A DNA stretch of 64,000 nucleotides from Rhizobium leguminosarum bv. viciae USDA 2370 (GCF_002008365.1 NZ_MRDL01000015.1:248001-312000), one strand, 5' to 3'; positions 9,849 through 18,887 are shown, counted from the stretch's first letter. Numbers and translations: made by a program. The notes: generated by a model from the sequence alone, not told the origin.

Positions 9849-10031
9849 TCAATTGCCCATACCGAAGACATAGGTAACAGATTGTTCCTCAGACATGGGT
9901 GACAACCTCGTGCCGAACGGGTTGTCGGTGGTTTGCAAAGTCCTCTGCTCCAGGTCGATATATCCCAGATCATAGTCCACCGACAGCTTCGACAGGTTGT
10001 AGAGCCCGTTGGGCTGGCAAAGGGCAGGCCG
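9849..10031 (-). pseudogene. C-terminal remnant of an IS481-type integrase/transposase
   Basis: A 60-codon open stretch on the minus strand reads NGLYNLSKLSVDYDLGYID, then TTDNPFGTRLSPM, and ends VTYVFGMGN. This is the tail of integrase-core transposases of the IS481 group as I recall them. No catalytic core or second end is present, and the SDR gene stop abuts it at 10033. It marks the junction between the tRNA and the accessory region. Confidence 0.6.
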
Positions 10032-10032
10032 T

Positions 10033-10782
10033 TTAAGCCAGGGTCATGCCGCCATCGACATGAAGCTCGATCCCGTTGACAAAGCTTCCTGCGTCGGAGG
10101 CGAGGAAGAGTGCGGCGCGCGCCAACTCTTCCGGTCGGCCGAGACGGCCGGCAGGGATCAGGGAAGCCATGTAATCTTCGAATGCCGGCCGCTCGGCCTC
10201 CGATACGCCCAGCTTGGCGAGGATTTCCGTCTCGACCGGTCCCGGGCTCAGGATGTTGACGCGGATCCGCCGCGACTTGAATTCGATCGCCCAGTTTTTC
10301 GCAAAGGCGGCGGTTGCTGCCTTTGAACCGGCATAGACAGTATGGTCCGGGAGGACCTTCGTGGCCGCGAGCGAGCTCGTAACGATGATATTTCCGCCGT
10401 CGCGGATCAGAGGGGCGATCGTCTGCACGCCGAAGAACACGCCGCGCGTATTGATTGCGAAGTGCCGGTCATAGTCTGCCGGAGTCACCTCGGCGGAGGG
10501 GGTGAGGTTGATGATCCCGGCATTGGCCATGTAGATGTCGAGCCCGCCGAAGCGGCTCTTCACGGTGTCCGCCAGCCTGCGATGATCTTCCAGGTCGGCG
10601 GCATCACCCACGAAGCCGATGGCCGACGGACCGATTTCTTGCACGGCGCGGTCGACAGCATCCTGCCGGCGCCCGGAAATGATGACCTGCGCTCCTTCTT
10701 CCGCGAACAGCCGAGCGGTCGCTTTGCCGATGCCGCTATTGCCGCCGGTGATGACGGCGACCTTGTCTTTGAGGTGTTGCAT
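10033..10782 (-). CDS. SDR-family NAD(P)-dependent oxidoreductase
   Basis: 249-residue classical short-chain dehydrogenase. Cofactor motif TGGNSGIG (residues 12-19), NAG motif in MANAGIINL, catalytic Ser in IVTSSLA, the YAGSK pair, and the C-terminal NGIELHVDGG. An Arg after the second beta strand (SGRR) suggests NADPH. Substrate unknown. It diverges from a LysR gene 94 bases away, so it is probably that regulator's target. Confidence 0.92.
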   Translation of the reverse strand: MQHLKDKVAVITGGNSGIGKATARLFAEEGAQVIISGRRQDAVDRAVQEIGPSAIGFVGDAADLEDHRRLADTVKSRFGGLDIYMANAGIINLTPSAEVTPADYDRHFAINTRGVFFGVQTIAPLIRDGGNIIVTSSLAATKVLPDHTVYAGSKAATAAFAKNWAIEFKSRRIRVNILSPGPVETEILAKLGVSEAERPAFEDYMASLIPAGRLGRPEELARAALFLASDAGSFVNGIELHVDGGMTLA

Positions 10783-10783
10783 T

Positions 10784-10816
10784 GTTTATCTCCTTTCAAC
10801 GAGAAATGAGATAAAC
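10784..10816. promoter_or_regulatory. Inverted repeat in the SDR/LysR divergent region
   Basis: GTTTATCTC (10784-10792) and GAGATAAAC (10808-10816) form a perfect 9-base inverted repeat with a 15-base centre, directly upstream of the SDR start. It is a candidate LysR-type operator, or a 5'-UTR hairpin. Confidence 0.45.
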
Positions 10817-10876
10817 GCTGCCACTGTTCGTCATTAGATCATGGGCGGGCACATGATCTGTGCCGCGGAGGTGCAA

Positions 10877-11773
10877 ATGCCGAATCTGCTCAACGAGATG
10901 CCCGGGTTGATGGCTTTTGTGCGCACGGTAGAGGCCGGATCGTTCAGCGCCGCGGCCCGCGATCTGGCGACGACACCGTCAGCGGTGTCGAAGAGCGTGG
11001 CGCGGCTGGAAAAGAAGATTGGCGCCCGGCTGTTCCTGCGCTCCACGCGCGCCCTGATGCTTACCCAGGACGGGCAACTTTTCTTCGACCGCGTTGCGCC
11101 GCTGTTGCGAGACCTGGATGCAAGTGAAGAGGCGATCAGGTCCGACGTTGCGCCCTCGGGTCGCTTGCGCATCAGCATGCCTAGCGAAATGGCGCCTCTA
11201 CTGCTGCCGCGCCTCTTCCGAAGCTTTGCAGCCGACTATCCGAACCTGCATCTCGAAGTCGGGCTTACGGATCGGTTCGTCGATCTGATCAGGGAGGACT
11301 ACGACGTTGTGCTGCGCGTTGGAAATCCCGCGCCGGGGGACCTCATGGTTCGTCACCTGGCCGACCTGCCGATGACGATCGTCGGGTCTCCGACCTTTCT
11401 GAAGACCTGGGGCAATCCTGCAACTGCCGAAGCGCTGGCGGCTCTGCCCTTTGCCCGCTATGCACTGGGTGGTGTCACGCAGCCTCTGCGCCTGCCGGAC
11501 GGGACGAGCTTCATTCCCTTCGGGCGCGTCGATTGCGACTCAGGGGCCGCACTGATTCAGGCTGCGCTGAGTGGGCTGGGAGCGGCCTATCTTCTGCGAT
11601 GTCTGGTCGCGAAAGACCTGGCAGACGGCACGCTTGTTACACTCGCGGCGGGGTTTGCGTTCCCTAGCGCTCCCTTTAATGCGCTGCACGCCTTTGGTCG
11701 CACCGTGCCATTGCGCGTAAAACTGGTCTGCGATTTCATCGCCCGCGAGGCAAAATCCCTCGAAACCATCTGA
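10877..11773 (+). CDS. LysR-family transcriptional regulator
   Basis: 298 aa from the ATG at 10877, which has GGAGG six bases upstream; the frame extends to 10841 but without such a site. Winged helix-turn-helix at about residues 10-65 (FVRTVEAGSFSAAARDLAT, PSAVSKSVARLEKKIG, LFLRSTR), then a LysR effector-binding domain (GRLRISMP...). It is of the subfamily that usually acts on a divergent SDR or oxidoreductase gene, as found here. Effector unknown. Confidence 0.9.
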   Translation: MPNLLNEMPGLMAFVRTVEAGSFSAAARDLATTPSAVSKSVARLEKKIGARLFLRSTRALMLTQDGQLFFDRVAPLLRDLDASEEAIRSDVAPSGRLRISMPSEMAPLLLPRLFRSFAADYPNLHLEVGLTDRFVDLIREDYDVVLRVGNPAPGDLMVRHLADLPMTIVGSPTFLKTWGNPATAEALAALPFARYALGGVTQPLRLPDGTSFIPFGRVDCDSGAALIQAALSGLGAAYLLRCLVAKDLADGTLVTLAAGFAFPSAPFNALHAFGRTVPLRVKLVCDFIAREAKSLETI

Positions 11774-11775
11774 GC

Positions 11776-12029
11776 TTGACCGTGACTTCGCTGATGCCGA
11801 GGTCGAAAGCGATCTGTTTGTTGAGGCGTCCGCGCGTCACCACCTCGCGTAGGATCTCACGCTCGCGATGCGTCAGCATCCCTAAACATTCAAGATTGCG
11901 CCAGACGACGATAGCTTCCGTGCGCCGGGGCCATCCAACGCGATACCGGCCCCACTGCAGCGAGCAGCGTCTGGTCTGACACCGGCTTGGTGAGGAAATC
12001 CATAGCGCCCGGCTTCATCGTTTTGGCAC
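11776..12029 (-). pseudogene. Decayed FixJ/NodW-type response regulator
   Basis: On the minus strand one frame reads MKPGAMDFLTKPVSDQTLLAAV, the end of a receiver domain (MKPGAMDFLTKP is the conserved Lys segment). After a stop and frame change, LTHREREILREVVTRGRLN and KQIAFDLGISEVTVK follow, a LuxR-type helix-turn-helix of the FixJ class. The beginning of the receiver and the domain junction are broken. Clearly a relic; the original partner kinase is not in the window. Confidence 0.65.
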
Positions 12030-12178
12030 CGTTCCGCCCGCTTGGGAAAGCGCGCCGAGCTTCAATCAACGGCCCCGAGATGTTGATGGCGAGGCCTGTT
12101 GGAAAGGCCGCAGCACCAGCTTGCCAGACGAGTGACGTCTCGTTGCTATCTCAGATGGGGCGATGGTGTTCCAACTCG

Positions 12179-12262
12179 TTATTGGATGCCGACCCTAAGG
12201 TCGAAGCAGTCGAGAACCACGTAAACGACGATCCCGAAGGCCAGGATGTCTTTGAGGATCAT
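12179..12262 (-). pseudogene. N-terminal relic of a bd-type quinol oxidase subunit II
   Basis: A 27-codon minus-strand stretch reads ILAFGIVVYVVLDCFDLRV and then stops. This resembles the first helix of CydB/CioB (IIAFAVxxYVVLDGFDLGxGI). Nothing of the remaining protein is visible. The likeness is short, so this is tentative, but it fits the gene-relic character of 11774-12532. Confidence 0.4.
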
Positions 12263-12340
12263 TGCGGGACGTTTCTCTCGCGGCTGCATCCAACAAACCG
12301 GCGAAACCCCGGGCGACTGCCGCATGCACATGCGTCAACA

Positions 12341-12398
12341 GCAATTGCTCTGCAGCGGCAGCAATCGTTCTGGCGCAGCCGCAGATCGGTTTCGCTAG
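12341..12398 (-). repeat. Diverged 57-base repeat, copy 1
   Basis: The minus strand reads TAGCGAAACCGATCTGCGGC... to GCAGAGCAATTGC. It matches 17674-17730 (plus strand) at 47 of 57 positions by my hand count, without gaps. Both copies could encode LAKxxxGCARxIxAxAEQL, so it may be a relic of a coding sequence. The remainder of 12263-12532 shows no gene. Confidence 0.5.
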
Positions 12399-12532
12399 AT
12401 CATTAGAGGACACGCCAGCAGTGAGTGTGTCGCCGACCGCTAAAGACTTCACCCGCATTGACCGCGCTTCCCGTCCAGGAAGCGTAAGCCACCCAGGATT
12501 AGCACCAGGATAGAAAACAGGAGTTTTCAAAG

Positions 12533-13486
12533 ATGAACCAGATGATCAATGACGCTCAGAAGGCAAGCATGAAACTGGACAACAGCTCACATCCCAGCAG
12601 ACCGGCGCCCGAAGAGCTGGTTCCGTCGCGCTATGCGGTACGGATCGGCGAGATTGACGTGCTGGTGATCAGCGATGGGGTGCTACCGCTCCCAACCGCG
12701 ATGTTGGGACACAACGCCGAGCCGGCCGCCCGGGCCGCCTGGCTGGGCGACATGTTCCTGCCGCCGGACGCCTTCGACTGGGCACTGAACGTGGTCGTGG
12801 TGCGCAGCGGCGGGCAGACCATACTCATCGACGCCGGGTTAGGATTGGACCCGGACTTGAACTTGCCGCGGGCCGGGCAGTTGATGAAGCGACTGGAGGC
12901 CGCCGGCATCGATCTAGGATCCGTGACCGACGTGGTGCTGACACACATGCACATGGACCACGTTGGCGGGCTGCTCGTCGACGGGGTGAAGGAACAGTTG
13001 AATCCGGACCTGCGGATCCATGTGGCCGCTGCCGAGGTCAAATTTTGGGAGTCGCCCGATTTCTCCCACGTCTCGATGCCGGCGGGCTTCCCCGACGCGC
13101 TTCGGGCGGCCGCCAAGCGGTTCGCCAAAGAGTATCGCAGCCATCTCAGGCTGTTCGAGGATGAGCATGAAGTGGCGCCCGGCGTGGTCGTCTCTCGTAC
13201 CGGCGGGCACACCCCTGGGCACAGCGTGGTCCGCGTGGCCTCAGGCAACGACCGTCTGATGTTTGCCGGCGACGCCGTGTTCGCGGTCGGGTTCGACCAC
13301 CCCGACTGGTACAACGGCTTCGAGCATGACCCCGAGGAGGCTGCCCGCGTTCGGGTCCGGCTTTTGCGGGAGCTTGCAGCGACCGGCGAACTGCTGGTGG
13401 CAACGCATATGCCGTTTCCTTCCGTTGGCCATGTCGCGGTCGACGGCGACGCCTTTCGTTGGGTCCCGGTCTTTTGGGACTACTGA
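12533..13486 (+). CDS. Metallo-beta-lactamase-fold hydrolase
   Basis: 317 aa with AGGAG nine bases before the ATG. It carries the dizinc motif THMHMDHVGG, a downstream His in GGHTPGHSVV, the bridging Asp in MFAGDAVF and a late His in ATHMPFP. This is the MBL group that contains lactonases and methyl-parathion-hydrolase-like enzymes; the natural substrate cannot be told from sequence. It sits alone between gene relics and an NmrA-like gene, within the probable island. Confidence 0.88.
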   Translation: MNQMINDAQKASMKLDNSSHPSRPAPEELVPSRYAVRIGEIDVLVISDGVLPLPTAMLGHNAEPAARAAWLGDMFLPPDAFDWALNVVVVRSGGQTILIDAGLGLDPDLNLPRAGQLMKRLEAAGIDLGSVTDVVLTHMHMDHVGGLLVDGVKEQLNPDLRIHVAAAEVKFWESPDFSHVSMPAGFPDALRAAAKRFAKEYRSHLRLFEDEHEVAPGVVVSRTGGHTPGHSVVRVASGNDRLMFAGDAVFAVGFDHPDWYNGFEHDPEEAARVRVRLLRELAATGELLVATHMPFPSVGHVAVDGDAFRWVPVFWDY

Positions 13487-13523
13487 CCGCCTGTTGAATT
13501 AAGGCCGAACCAAAGCGTGCATC

Positions 13524-13554
13524 CTTGAAGGCCGTGCCCAGCCCGGCCTTCAAG
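13524..13554 (+). terminator. Hairpin after the MBL-fold gene
   Basis: CTTGAAGGCCG and CGGCCTTCAAG form a perfect 11-base inverted repeat with a nine-base loop, 38 bases after the stop. There is no T tract, so it could be a Rho-assisted terminator or an RNA-stabilising stem. Confidence 0.45.
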
Positions 13555-13634
13555 CCCGCGCTTCAACCAGACCTTCACCTATCCACCTATTGAACCACGC
13601 GCACCGCATGGGCGCGCAGCAAATGGAGCGTCTT

Positions 13635-14387
13635 ATGAAAATCGTGATTATCGGCGGAACCGGCCTGATCGGTTCCAAGACCGCAGAGCGCCTGCGCAAG
13701 AAAGGGCATGAGGTCATTGCCGCTGCCCCGAAAACCGGCGTTAATACCCTTACCGGGGAGGGCTTGGCGGAAGCACTGAAGAATACCGACGTGGTGATCG
13801 ACCTCGCGAACTCGCCATCCTTCGAGGATAAGGCCGTGCTTGAATTCTTTCAGACGGCGGGCAAGAACCTGATGGCAGCGGAAATCGCGGCCGGCGTGAA
13901 ACACCACATAGCGCTTTCCATCGTCGGCACGGATCGGTTGCCGGATAGCGGCTATCTTCGAGCCAAGGTCGCCCAGGAAAAGATCATCCGGGAAGCCGGC
14001 ATTCCCTACACCATCGTGCGTTCCACACAGTTCATGGAATTTCTCGGCGGCATCGCCCAGGAGGGCACGGTTGGCGACACGGCCCGCTTGTCGACAGGTT
14101 CCCTGCAGCCGATCGCGTCCGACGACGTCGCCGATTTCGTGACGGACGCGGCGCTTGCCGCGCCGGCTAACGGCATTATCGAAATCTGCGGCCCCGAGCG
14201 CGCGCGTCTCTGCGATTTCGCCGCGCGCTACCTCAAGGCGATCGGAGATTCCCGCACCGTTGTCGCAGATCCGGATGCCCGCTATTTCGGCACCAAACTG
14301 GAAGACGGTTCACTCGTCTCCGACAATCATCCTCGCATCGGCCGCATCGGTTTCGATGATTGGTTTGCGACAATGCCCAGAAAATAA
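13635..14387 (+). CDS. NmrA/SDR-a-type NAD(P)-binding protein
   Basis: 250 aa from MKIVIIGGTGLIGSK; this ATG has GGAG eight bases upstream, and an earlier in-frame ATG at 13590 lacks a good site. The glycine-rich GGTGLIGS motif and the downstream IPYTIVRSTQFMEF are typical of atypical SDRs that act as NAD(P)H-dependent reductases or redox sensors. No YxxxK pair in the classical place, so catalytic function is uncertain. Confidence 0.85.
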   Translation: MKIVIIGGTGLIGSKTAERLRKKGHEVIAAAPKTGVNTLTGEGLAEALKNTDVVIDLANSPSFEDKAVLEFFQTAGKNLMAAEIAAGVKHHIALSIVGTDRLPDSGYLRAKVAQEKIIREAGIPYTIVRSTQFMEFLGGIAQEGTVGDTARLSTGSLQPIASDDVADFVTDAALAAPANGIIEICGPERARLCDFAARYLKAIGDSRTVVADPDARYFGTKLEDGSLVSDNHPRIGRIGFDDWFATMPRK

Positions 14388-14400
14388 CGAGTTGCGCATT

Positions 14401-14419
14401 GGCCGCCTGATAAGCGGCC
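14401..14419 (+). terminator. Short hairpin after the NmrA-like gene
   Basis: GGCCGC-CTGATAA-GCGGCC forms a six-base stem 14 bases after the stop codon. No T tract; weak evidence for termination. Confidence 0.35.
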
Positions 14420-14533
14420 CATGCGCCCGCAGCATTACATTTTGATGGCCATGTCAAACATCAAAAAGATGGATAAAAACAATATGTTATATAGAAACCG
14501 TGCTCGACTCCAAGTCATGAAAGGACGATAAAC

Positions 14534-14959
14534 ATGATCAAGTCATTGGCTTTTGCCGTCGCATTGACGGCTCTCCTGTCAGGTTCGGCTCTTGCGCATG
14601 ATGCGCCCGGTGGCGGAGAGGGCGCAAAGGTTACGCTGGTCTATGACCACAAACTGCCGAACGTACCCGGCAAGAGCATGAAGGGCGTTCTCGTCGAATA
14701 TGCTCCGGGTGGTTTCTCGGAGGGCCATACACATCCAGCGTCCGCCTTCATATACGCGACCGTTCTCGAAGGCGCGATCCGCAGTCAGGTCAACGATGGC
14801 CCCGTCACTGTCTATAGCGCCGGTGAAAGCTTTTCGGAATTTCCGGGCGATCGTCACGGTGTCAGCGAAAACGCCAGCAAGACTAAGCCGGCAAAGCTGC
14901 TTGCTGTCTTCGTGGTCGATACCACTGAGCAGGAACTGACCTTCCCGATCAAGAAATAG
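14534..14959 (+). CDS. Exported small cupin-domain protein
   Basis: 141 aa. A cleavable signal peptide (MIKSLAFAVALTALLSGSALA-HD) is followed by one cupin barrel: motif 1 in GGFSEGHTHPASAFIYATVLEG gives two His ligands (EGHTHP), and motif 2 is FSEFPGDRHGVSEN. Probably a periplasmic metal-binding protein of unknown substrate. The ribosome site AAAGGA lies upstream of the ATG. AT-rich sequence before it (14455-14505) probably contains its promoter. Confidence 0.82.
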   Translation: MIKSLAFAVALTALLSGSALAHDAPGGGEGAKVTLVYDHKLPNVPGKSMKGVLVEYAPGGFSEGHTHPASAFIYATVLEGAIRSQVNDGPVTVYSAGESFSEFPGDRHGVSENASKTKPAKLLAVFVVDTTEQELTFPIKK

Positions 14960-15352
14960 GCGATCTGGCCGGGCACGATGCCGTGCCCGGCAGTTCATTG
15001 ACACAAACCATGATTGGTGAACTCAGCTATGTCCGGTGAAGACAACTTCCTGCCGGTCGTCCTGATCAAGACTCTGGGAATTGCCGGGATCGTCGTGTGG
15101 CACACAGGGCGGAAACCGTCCGACAGGTCGCCTGATCGTCCAGATCCTTTTCTTTACCGGCATGAGTCTCGTGCCTTTTATGGCAAGCATCGCGCCGCAC
15201 CAGCCCGATGGTATCGCACGCCTTCAAAGATTGCTTACGAGCCGAAAGCGCTCGGGAAGAAACGATCGATGAAAGATGAGTTGCGTCAGGAACAAGCCGG
15301 AATATGGCAAGCTGCGCTCTTATTCAGAGCGCAGCCTCATCTCGGGATCCGA
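14960..15352 (+). other. Gene-poor stretch with a possible frameshifted membrane-protein relic
   Basis: About 390 bases without a convincing gene. From 15029 one frame reads MSGEDNFLPVVLIKTLGIAG; about 15105 the neighbouring frame continues RLIVQILFFTGMSLVPFMAS, both hydrophobic. Together they look like the start of a membrane protein broken by a frameshift. I cannot name the family. Confidence 0.3.
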
Positions 15353-16558
15353 TCACAGTTTGGTCACATGCTCTGGATCAGCTGAGGCCAGCGCAGCGGC
15401 GCGCTCGGGCTTCGGCGGATAGATCCAGACGGTATTGATCTCCTGCTTGGTCGCCTTCGCTTTCTCGCCGACCATCTCCACCTTGCGATCCCATCCTCGC
15501 GTAAAGAGGGCTCCGGCATCGCCGAGGTCGAGGCAGGTGACATAGGCTTCCTGATGATATTGCCGTGCCGGCACGCCCAACAGTTCAGCGGCGGCGTTGT
15601 TGCCCGCGAAGGCACCCATGCGTGTGGCGTGCTGGCACGACATCAGTGCGTAGTTGCCCCAGTCGTCGCAAGCGGCGCGCGCCGCATCCCCGGTGGCGAA
15701 GACGCCGGGTACGGACGGCACGCGCAGGCAGCCATCGACCAGCAGCCGGTCGAACTTGTCACGCTCGCCGGGAATTTTGGTGGTCAGCGGATTGGCCCGT
15801 ATGCCTCCCGCCCAGATCGCGGTCATGGTTTCGATATGCTCACCGGTACTCAGCGTAACTCCAGATTTATCCAGCGATGAAACGCCAGCATTGAGCCGCA
15901 TTTCCACGCCGAGCTTGCGAAGTGCTTCCTCGATGATCGGGCGCGGACCTTCGCCCATGTCGGGGGCTACCGCGCTGCTGCGGTCGACGATAATGACACG
16001 CGGATTGGCGGTTTGGTCGAACAGGGCCCGCAGTCGCGAAGGCATCTCGGTCGCCGCCTCGATACCTGTGAAACCGGCGCCGGCAACAACGATTGTGTCG
16101 CGCGCGGCCGAGGCCGGCATCTTCGCAAGCTCGTGCAGGTGGCGATCAAGGGCAATGGCGTCATCGATGTTATCGACGCTGAAGGCGTACTCGGCGAGGC
16201 CGGGAATATTCGGACGGAACAACCGGCTGCCGGTGGCGAGCACAAGGCGATGATACTGAAGGGACTTTCGTTCGCCTTTGGCATTGACGACGTCTACGGT
16301 GCAGGCCTTCGTGTCGACCGCTTCAACGCTGCCCTGCACGTAGGCGACATCGACGGCATCAAATACATCCTGCAAAGGTGCCGTCAGACTCTCGGGTTTC
16401 GGCTCATAAAGGCGGGGGCGGATGACGAGCGTCGGTTCCGGGGACACCAGCGCGATTTCGAGCTCTTCGGGCGAAACGCCTTCGATATCGCGCAGGCGGG
16501 CTGCGGAAAGTGCGGCGTACATGCCGGCGAACCCGGCGCCTACAATCACAAGTCTCAT
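15353..16558 (-). CDS. NDH-2-like NAD(P)/FAD-dependent oxidoreductase
   Basis: 401 aa from the ATG at 16558 (MRLVIVGAGFAGMYAALSAAR), supported by GGAGTG upstream; the frame itself is open further 5'. It has two nucleotide-binding motifs, VGAGFAGMYAAL for FAD and VVAGAGFTGIEAATEM for NAD(P)H, and the C-terminal ATGDAAR for the FAD pyrophosphate. This is the type II NADH dehydrogenase / ferredoxin reductase fold. It probably oxidises NADH at the membrane or reduces a small acceptor; which is unknown. Confidence 0.85.
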   Translation of the reverse strand: MRLVIVGAGFAGMYAALSAARLRDIEGVSPEELEIALVSPEPTLVIRPRLYEPKPESLTAPLQDVFDAVDVAYVQGSVEAVDTKACTVDVVNAKGERKSLQYHRLVLATGSRLFRPNIPGLAEYAFSVDNIDDAIALDRHLHELAKMPASAARDTIVVAGAGFTGIEAATEMPSRLRALFDQTANPRVIIVDRSSAVAPDMGEGPRPIIEEALRKLGVEMRLNAGVSSLDKSGVTLSTGEHIETMTAIWAGGIRANPLTTKIPGERDKFDRLLVDGCLRVPSVPGVFATGDAARAACDDWGNYALMSCQHATRMGAFAGNNAAAELLGVPARQYHQEAYVTCLDLGDAGALFTRGWDRKVEMVGEKAKATKQEINTVWIYPPKPERAAALASADPEHVTKL

Positions 16559-16670
16559 GTTATTCACTCCATGATTTTTAGTTTCAAAGGGCCGCGCGTC
16601 ACCGTTGCCGCTCCCGATGGGCGGCGAGATGGTCGGTAACGATGGCGCGCGGATTGGTGAAGCGAGTCGC

Positions 16671-17501
16671 TCAGGCGGTGATGAAGGCCAGCATGTCGGC
16701 ATTGACGACATCTGCATGGGTCGTGCACAGCCCATGCGGCAGCTTCTCGTAGATTTTCAGCGTACCGGCCTGCAGGAGCTTCGCCGACAATGGAGCGGCA
16801 GCACCGATGGGAACGATCTGGTCGTCATCGCCATGCAACACCAGCGTCGGCACGGTGATGCTCTTCAGGTCCTCGGTGAAATCCGTCTCCGAGAATGCCT
16901 TGATGCCTTCGTAATGCGCTTTCGCGCCGCCCATCATGCCCTGGCGCCACCAATTTGAGATCACCGCCTGCGACGGCTCGGCACCCGGGCGGTTGTAGCC
17001 GTAGAAGGGGCCGCTCGGAAAATCGCGATAGAACTGCGAACGGTTGGCGGCAAGCTGGCCGCGCAATCCGTCGAATGCCTCGATCGGCAAACCGCCGGGA
17101 TTGGCGCCGGTCTTCAACATCAATGGCGGCACGGCCGCAATCAGGACCAGTTTGGTAACGCGACCCTTGCCGTACCGCGCGACATACCGCGCGGCTTCAC
17201 CGCCGCCGGTAGAGTGGCCGACATGGATCGCGTTGCGAAGATCGAGGTAGTCGATCATCGCGGCAACATCAGAGGCGTAGTGATCCATGTCATGACCGTC
17301 GCTCACCTGGCTCGATCGGCCGTGGCCGCGGCGATCATGAGCGATCACGCGAAAGCCTTTGCCGAGGAAGAAGAGCATTTGATTATCCCAATCGTCGGAG
17401 CTGAGGGGCCAGCCATGGTGAAAGACAATCGGCTGAGCGGACTTCGGTCCCCAGTCCTTGTAAAAGAGCTGAACACCGTCGCTGGTTGTAATGGAGGTCA
17501 T
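16671..17501 (-). CDS. Alpha/beta hydrolase (non-haem chloroperoxidase/esterase type)
   Basis: 276 aa from [24 protein letters not shown] lies nine bases upstream. Oxyanion-loop HHGWPL, nucleophile Ser in GHSTGGGEA, acid in [11 protein letters not shown], His in [10 protein letters not shown]. Close to the RsbQ/chloroperoxidase-like esterases. Lies 112 bases before the NDH-2-like gene in the same direction and may be co-transcribed with it. Substrate unknown. Confidence 0.88.
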   Translation of the reverse strand: MTSITTSDGVQLFYKDWGPKSAQPIVFHHGWPLSSDDWDNQMLFFLGKGFRVIAHDRRGHGRSSQVSDGHDMDHYASDVAAMIDYLDLRNAIHVGHSTGGGEAARYVARYGKGRVTKLVLIAAVPPLMLKTGANPGGLPIEAFDGLRGQLAANRSQFYRDFPSGPFYGYNRPGAEPSQAVISNWWRQGMMGGAKAHYEGIKAFSETDFTEDLKSITVPTLVLHGDDDQIVPIGAAAPLSAKLLQAGTLKIYEKLPHGLCTTHADVVNADMLAFITA

Positions 17502-17673
17502 TGTGCTGATCCTTTGGAATATTTGTTTCGGCGCCCGTCCTCGCCGGACGGACAGTTGCTTAAATCGGGTATGCAAGCCGCTACGGGTCGCTTCGTTGCG
17601 ACCGACCCGTAATCGGTGTCCCAGACCATCCCTTGTCTCCGCAGGATCCATCGGAATGGGCGCAATGGTGGTT

Positions 17674-17730
17674 TAGCGAAACACGTCTACGGCTGCGCCA
17701 GAGGGATTGGCGCCATTGCAGAGCAATTGC
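17674..17730 (+). repeat. Diverged 57-base repeat, copy 2
   Basis: Plus-strand counterpart of 12341-12398 (47 of 57 positions match by hand count). It lies between the hydrolase gene and the AraC-like fragment. The translation LAKHVYGCARGIGAIAEQL parallels copy 1. Confidence 0.5.
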
Positions 17731-17733
17731 GGT

Positions 17734-17859
17734 TTAGCGGGTGCGCCGCAGTTCATCGCCCGGCGTTTTATCGGTCAGCTTTCGAAATGTGGCGGCCAAG
17801 GCTGTTTGCGAGACGCAGTCAAGTGAGGCTGCGACCAACGCCATGCCAGGGGGATTGTC
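17734..17859 (-). pseudogene. Second, truncated AraC-type C-terminus
   Basis: An open minus-strand stretch ending MALVAASLDCVSQTALAA and FRKLTDKTPGDELRRTR copies the end of the AraC gene just upstream (IALVAASLGYASQTAFAA, FRKLTGETPTDWRRRHG). Only the second helix-turn-helix is present. Best explained as a partial tandem duplication that has decayed; it is followed by no functional domain. Confidence 0.65.
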
Positions 17860-17936
17860 GCGTGCTCGAGCCGATGGTGTGGAAGCGAAGAACGGGACGG
17901 TCCGGAATCTGAGGCGAGGACCAAGGGAGATTACGG

Positions 17937-18887
17937 TCAGCCGTGGCGGCGGCGCCAATCAGTCGGTGTTTCACCGGTCAATTTTCGGAATGCAGCTGCA
18001 AATGCTGTTTGCGAGGCATAGCCGAGGGAGGCGGCGACCAACGCGATCGAATTTTGAGGATCGCGCAGCATGTTTATGGCTTGCTCGAGCCGATATTGAC
18101 GCAGCCAGTTGTGAGGTGAAAGCCCCGTGCTTTCCTTGAAAGCGCGACAGAAATGAAAACGCGACAGCCCGGAATCGGCAGCGAGGGCCCCGAGGGAGAC
18201 GTCCGCGTCGGCGTCCGACCGCAATCGTTCGATGGCCCGGCGCAGCACGCTCGGCGCGAGGCCGCCGAGCGCCGGCTGATAGCTCGGTGCCTTGCCTGTG
18301 TGCGCAGCCAGCAGGCGCGTGGCCAGAAGGTCAGTCAACTGCTGCCTGAACAGTGTATCCAGTGCCGTATTGCCTTCCAGGACATCGGCTGCGCTCAGGA
18401 GCAATCGGGATGTAATGAGGTCCGGATGCGCCGTTCGCTCCAAGAGATCGGTCGGCGTGAACGTATCGGTTTCGTCGGCAATGCGCGTCAGTGTCGTGCG
18501 GGGAAGATAGAGCTGAACGACATCAACCGGTTTTGGAATATCCCATCGGGAGCTTGATCCAGCCGGGATGATGATCACAACCCCGCGACGAAACGTTCCG
18601 CTCTCGACCGATCGTCCGGACCGCCGTTCCATGCGCTGTACCACGCCGTTGTAAGCCATGATGACGTGGTCGGTCATGGGCTCGACGACATCATGCAAGG
18701 GGTCGTGATTCCAGTGGGCGATTGCACCGCCGGAGGGGTCTGCCGCAAGATGGATTGGCGCAGTCCTCAGAACGCGCGACATCTCGTTTGCAGGATTCTG
18801 GTCAGCAGCCGGCATTTCGTCCCGGCGCGCCTCGATTGTCTCAGCCGGCGAGCTCTCGAGAGGATCGCTGGAGCAAGGCACGCTCAT
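17937..18887 (-). CDS. AraC-family transcriptional regulator
   Basis: 316 aa. The N-terminal two-thirds is a cupin-like effector region without a recognised ligand; the C-terminal ~100 residues are the double helix-turn-helix (DADVSLGALAADSGLSRFHF, then SPHNWLRQYRLEQAINML, then IALVAASLGYASQTAFAAAF). The layout resembles activators of stress or oxidoreductase genes. It is followed by a truncated copy of its own C-terminus. Target unknown; the neighbouring hydrolase and NDH-2-like genes are candidates. Confidence 0.87.
   Translation of the reverse strand: MSVPCSSDPLESSPAETIEARRDEMPAADQNPANEMSRVLRTAPIHLAADPSGGAIAHWNHDPLHDVVEPMTDHVIMAYNGVVQRMERRSGRSVESGTFRRGVVIIIPAGSSSRWDIPKPVDVVQLYLPRTTLTRIADETDTFTPTDLLERTAHPDLITSRLLLSAADVLEGNTALDTLFRQQLTDLLATRLLAAHTGKAPSYQPALGGLAPSVLRRAIERLRSDADADVSLGALAADSGLSRFHFCRAFKESTGLSPHNWLRQYRLEQAINMLRDPQNSIALVAASLGYASQTAFAAAFRKLTGETPTDWRRRHG

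Noticed and set aside
12195..12530. 111-codon minus-strand frame
   Set aside because: No coherent family match; overlaps an oxidase-subunit relic in another frame and a diverged repeat.
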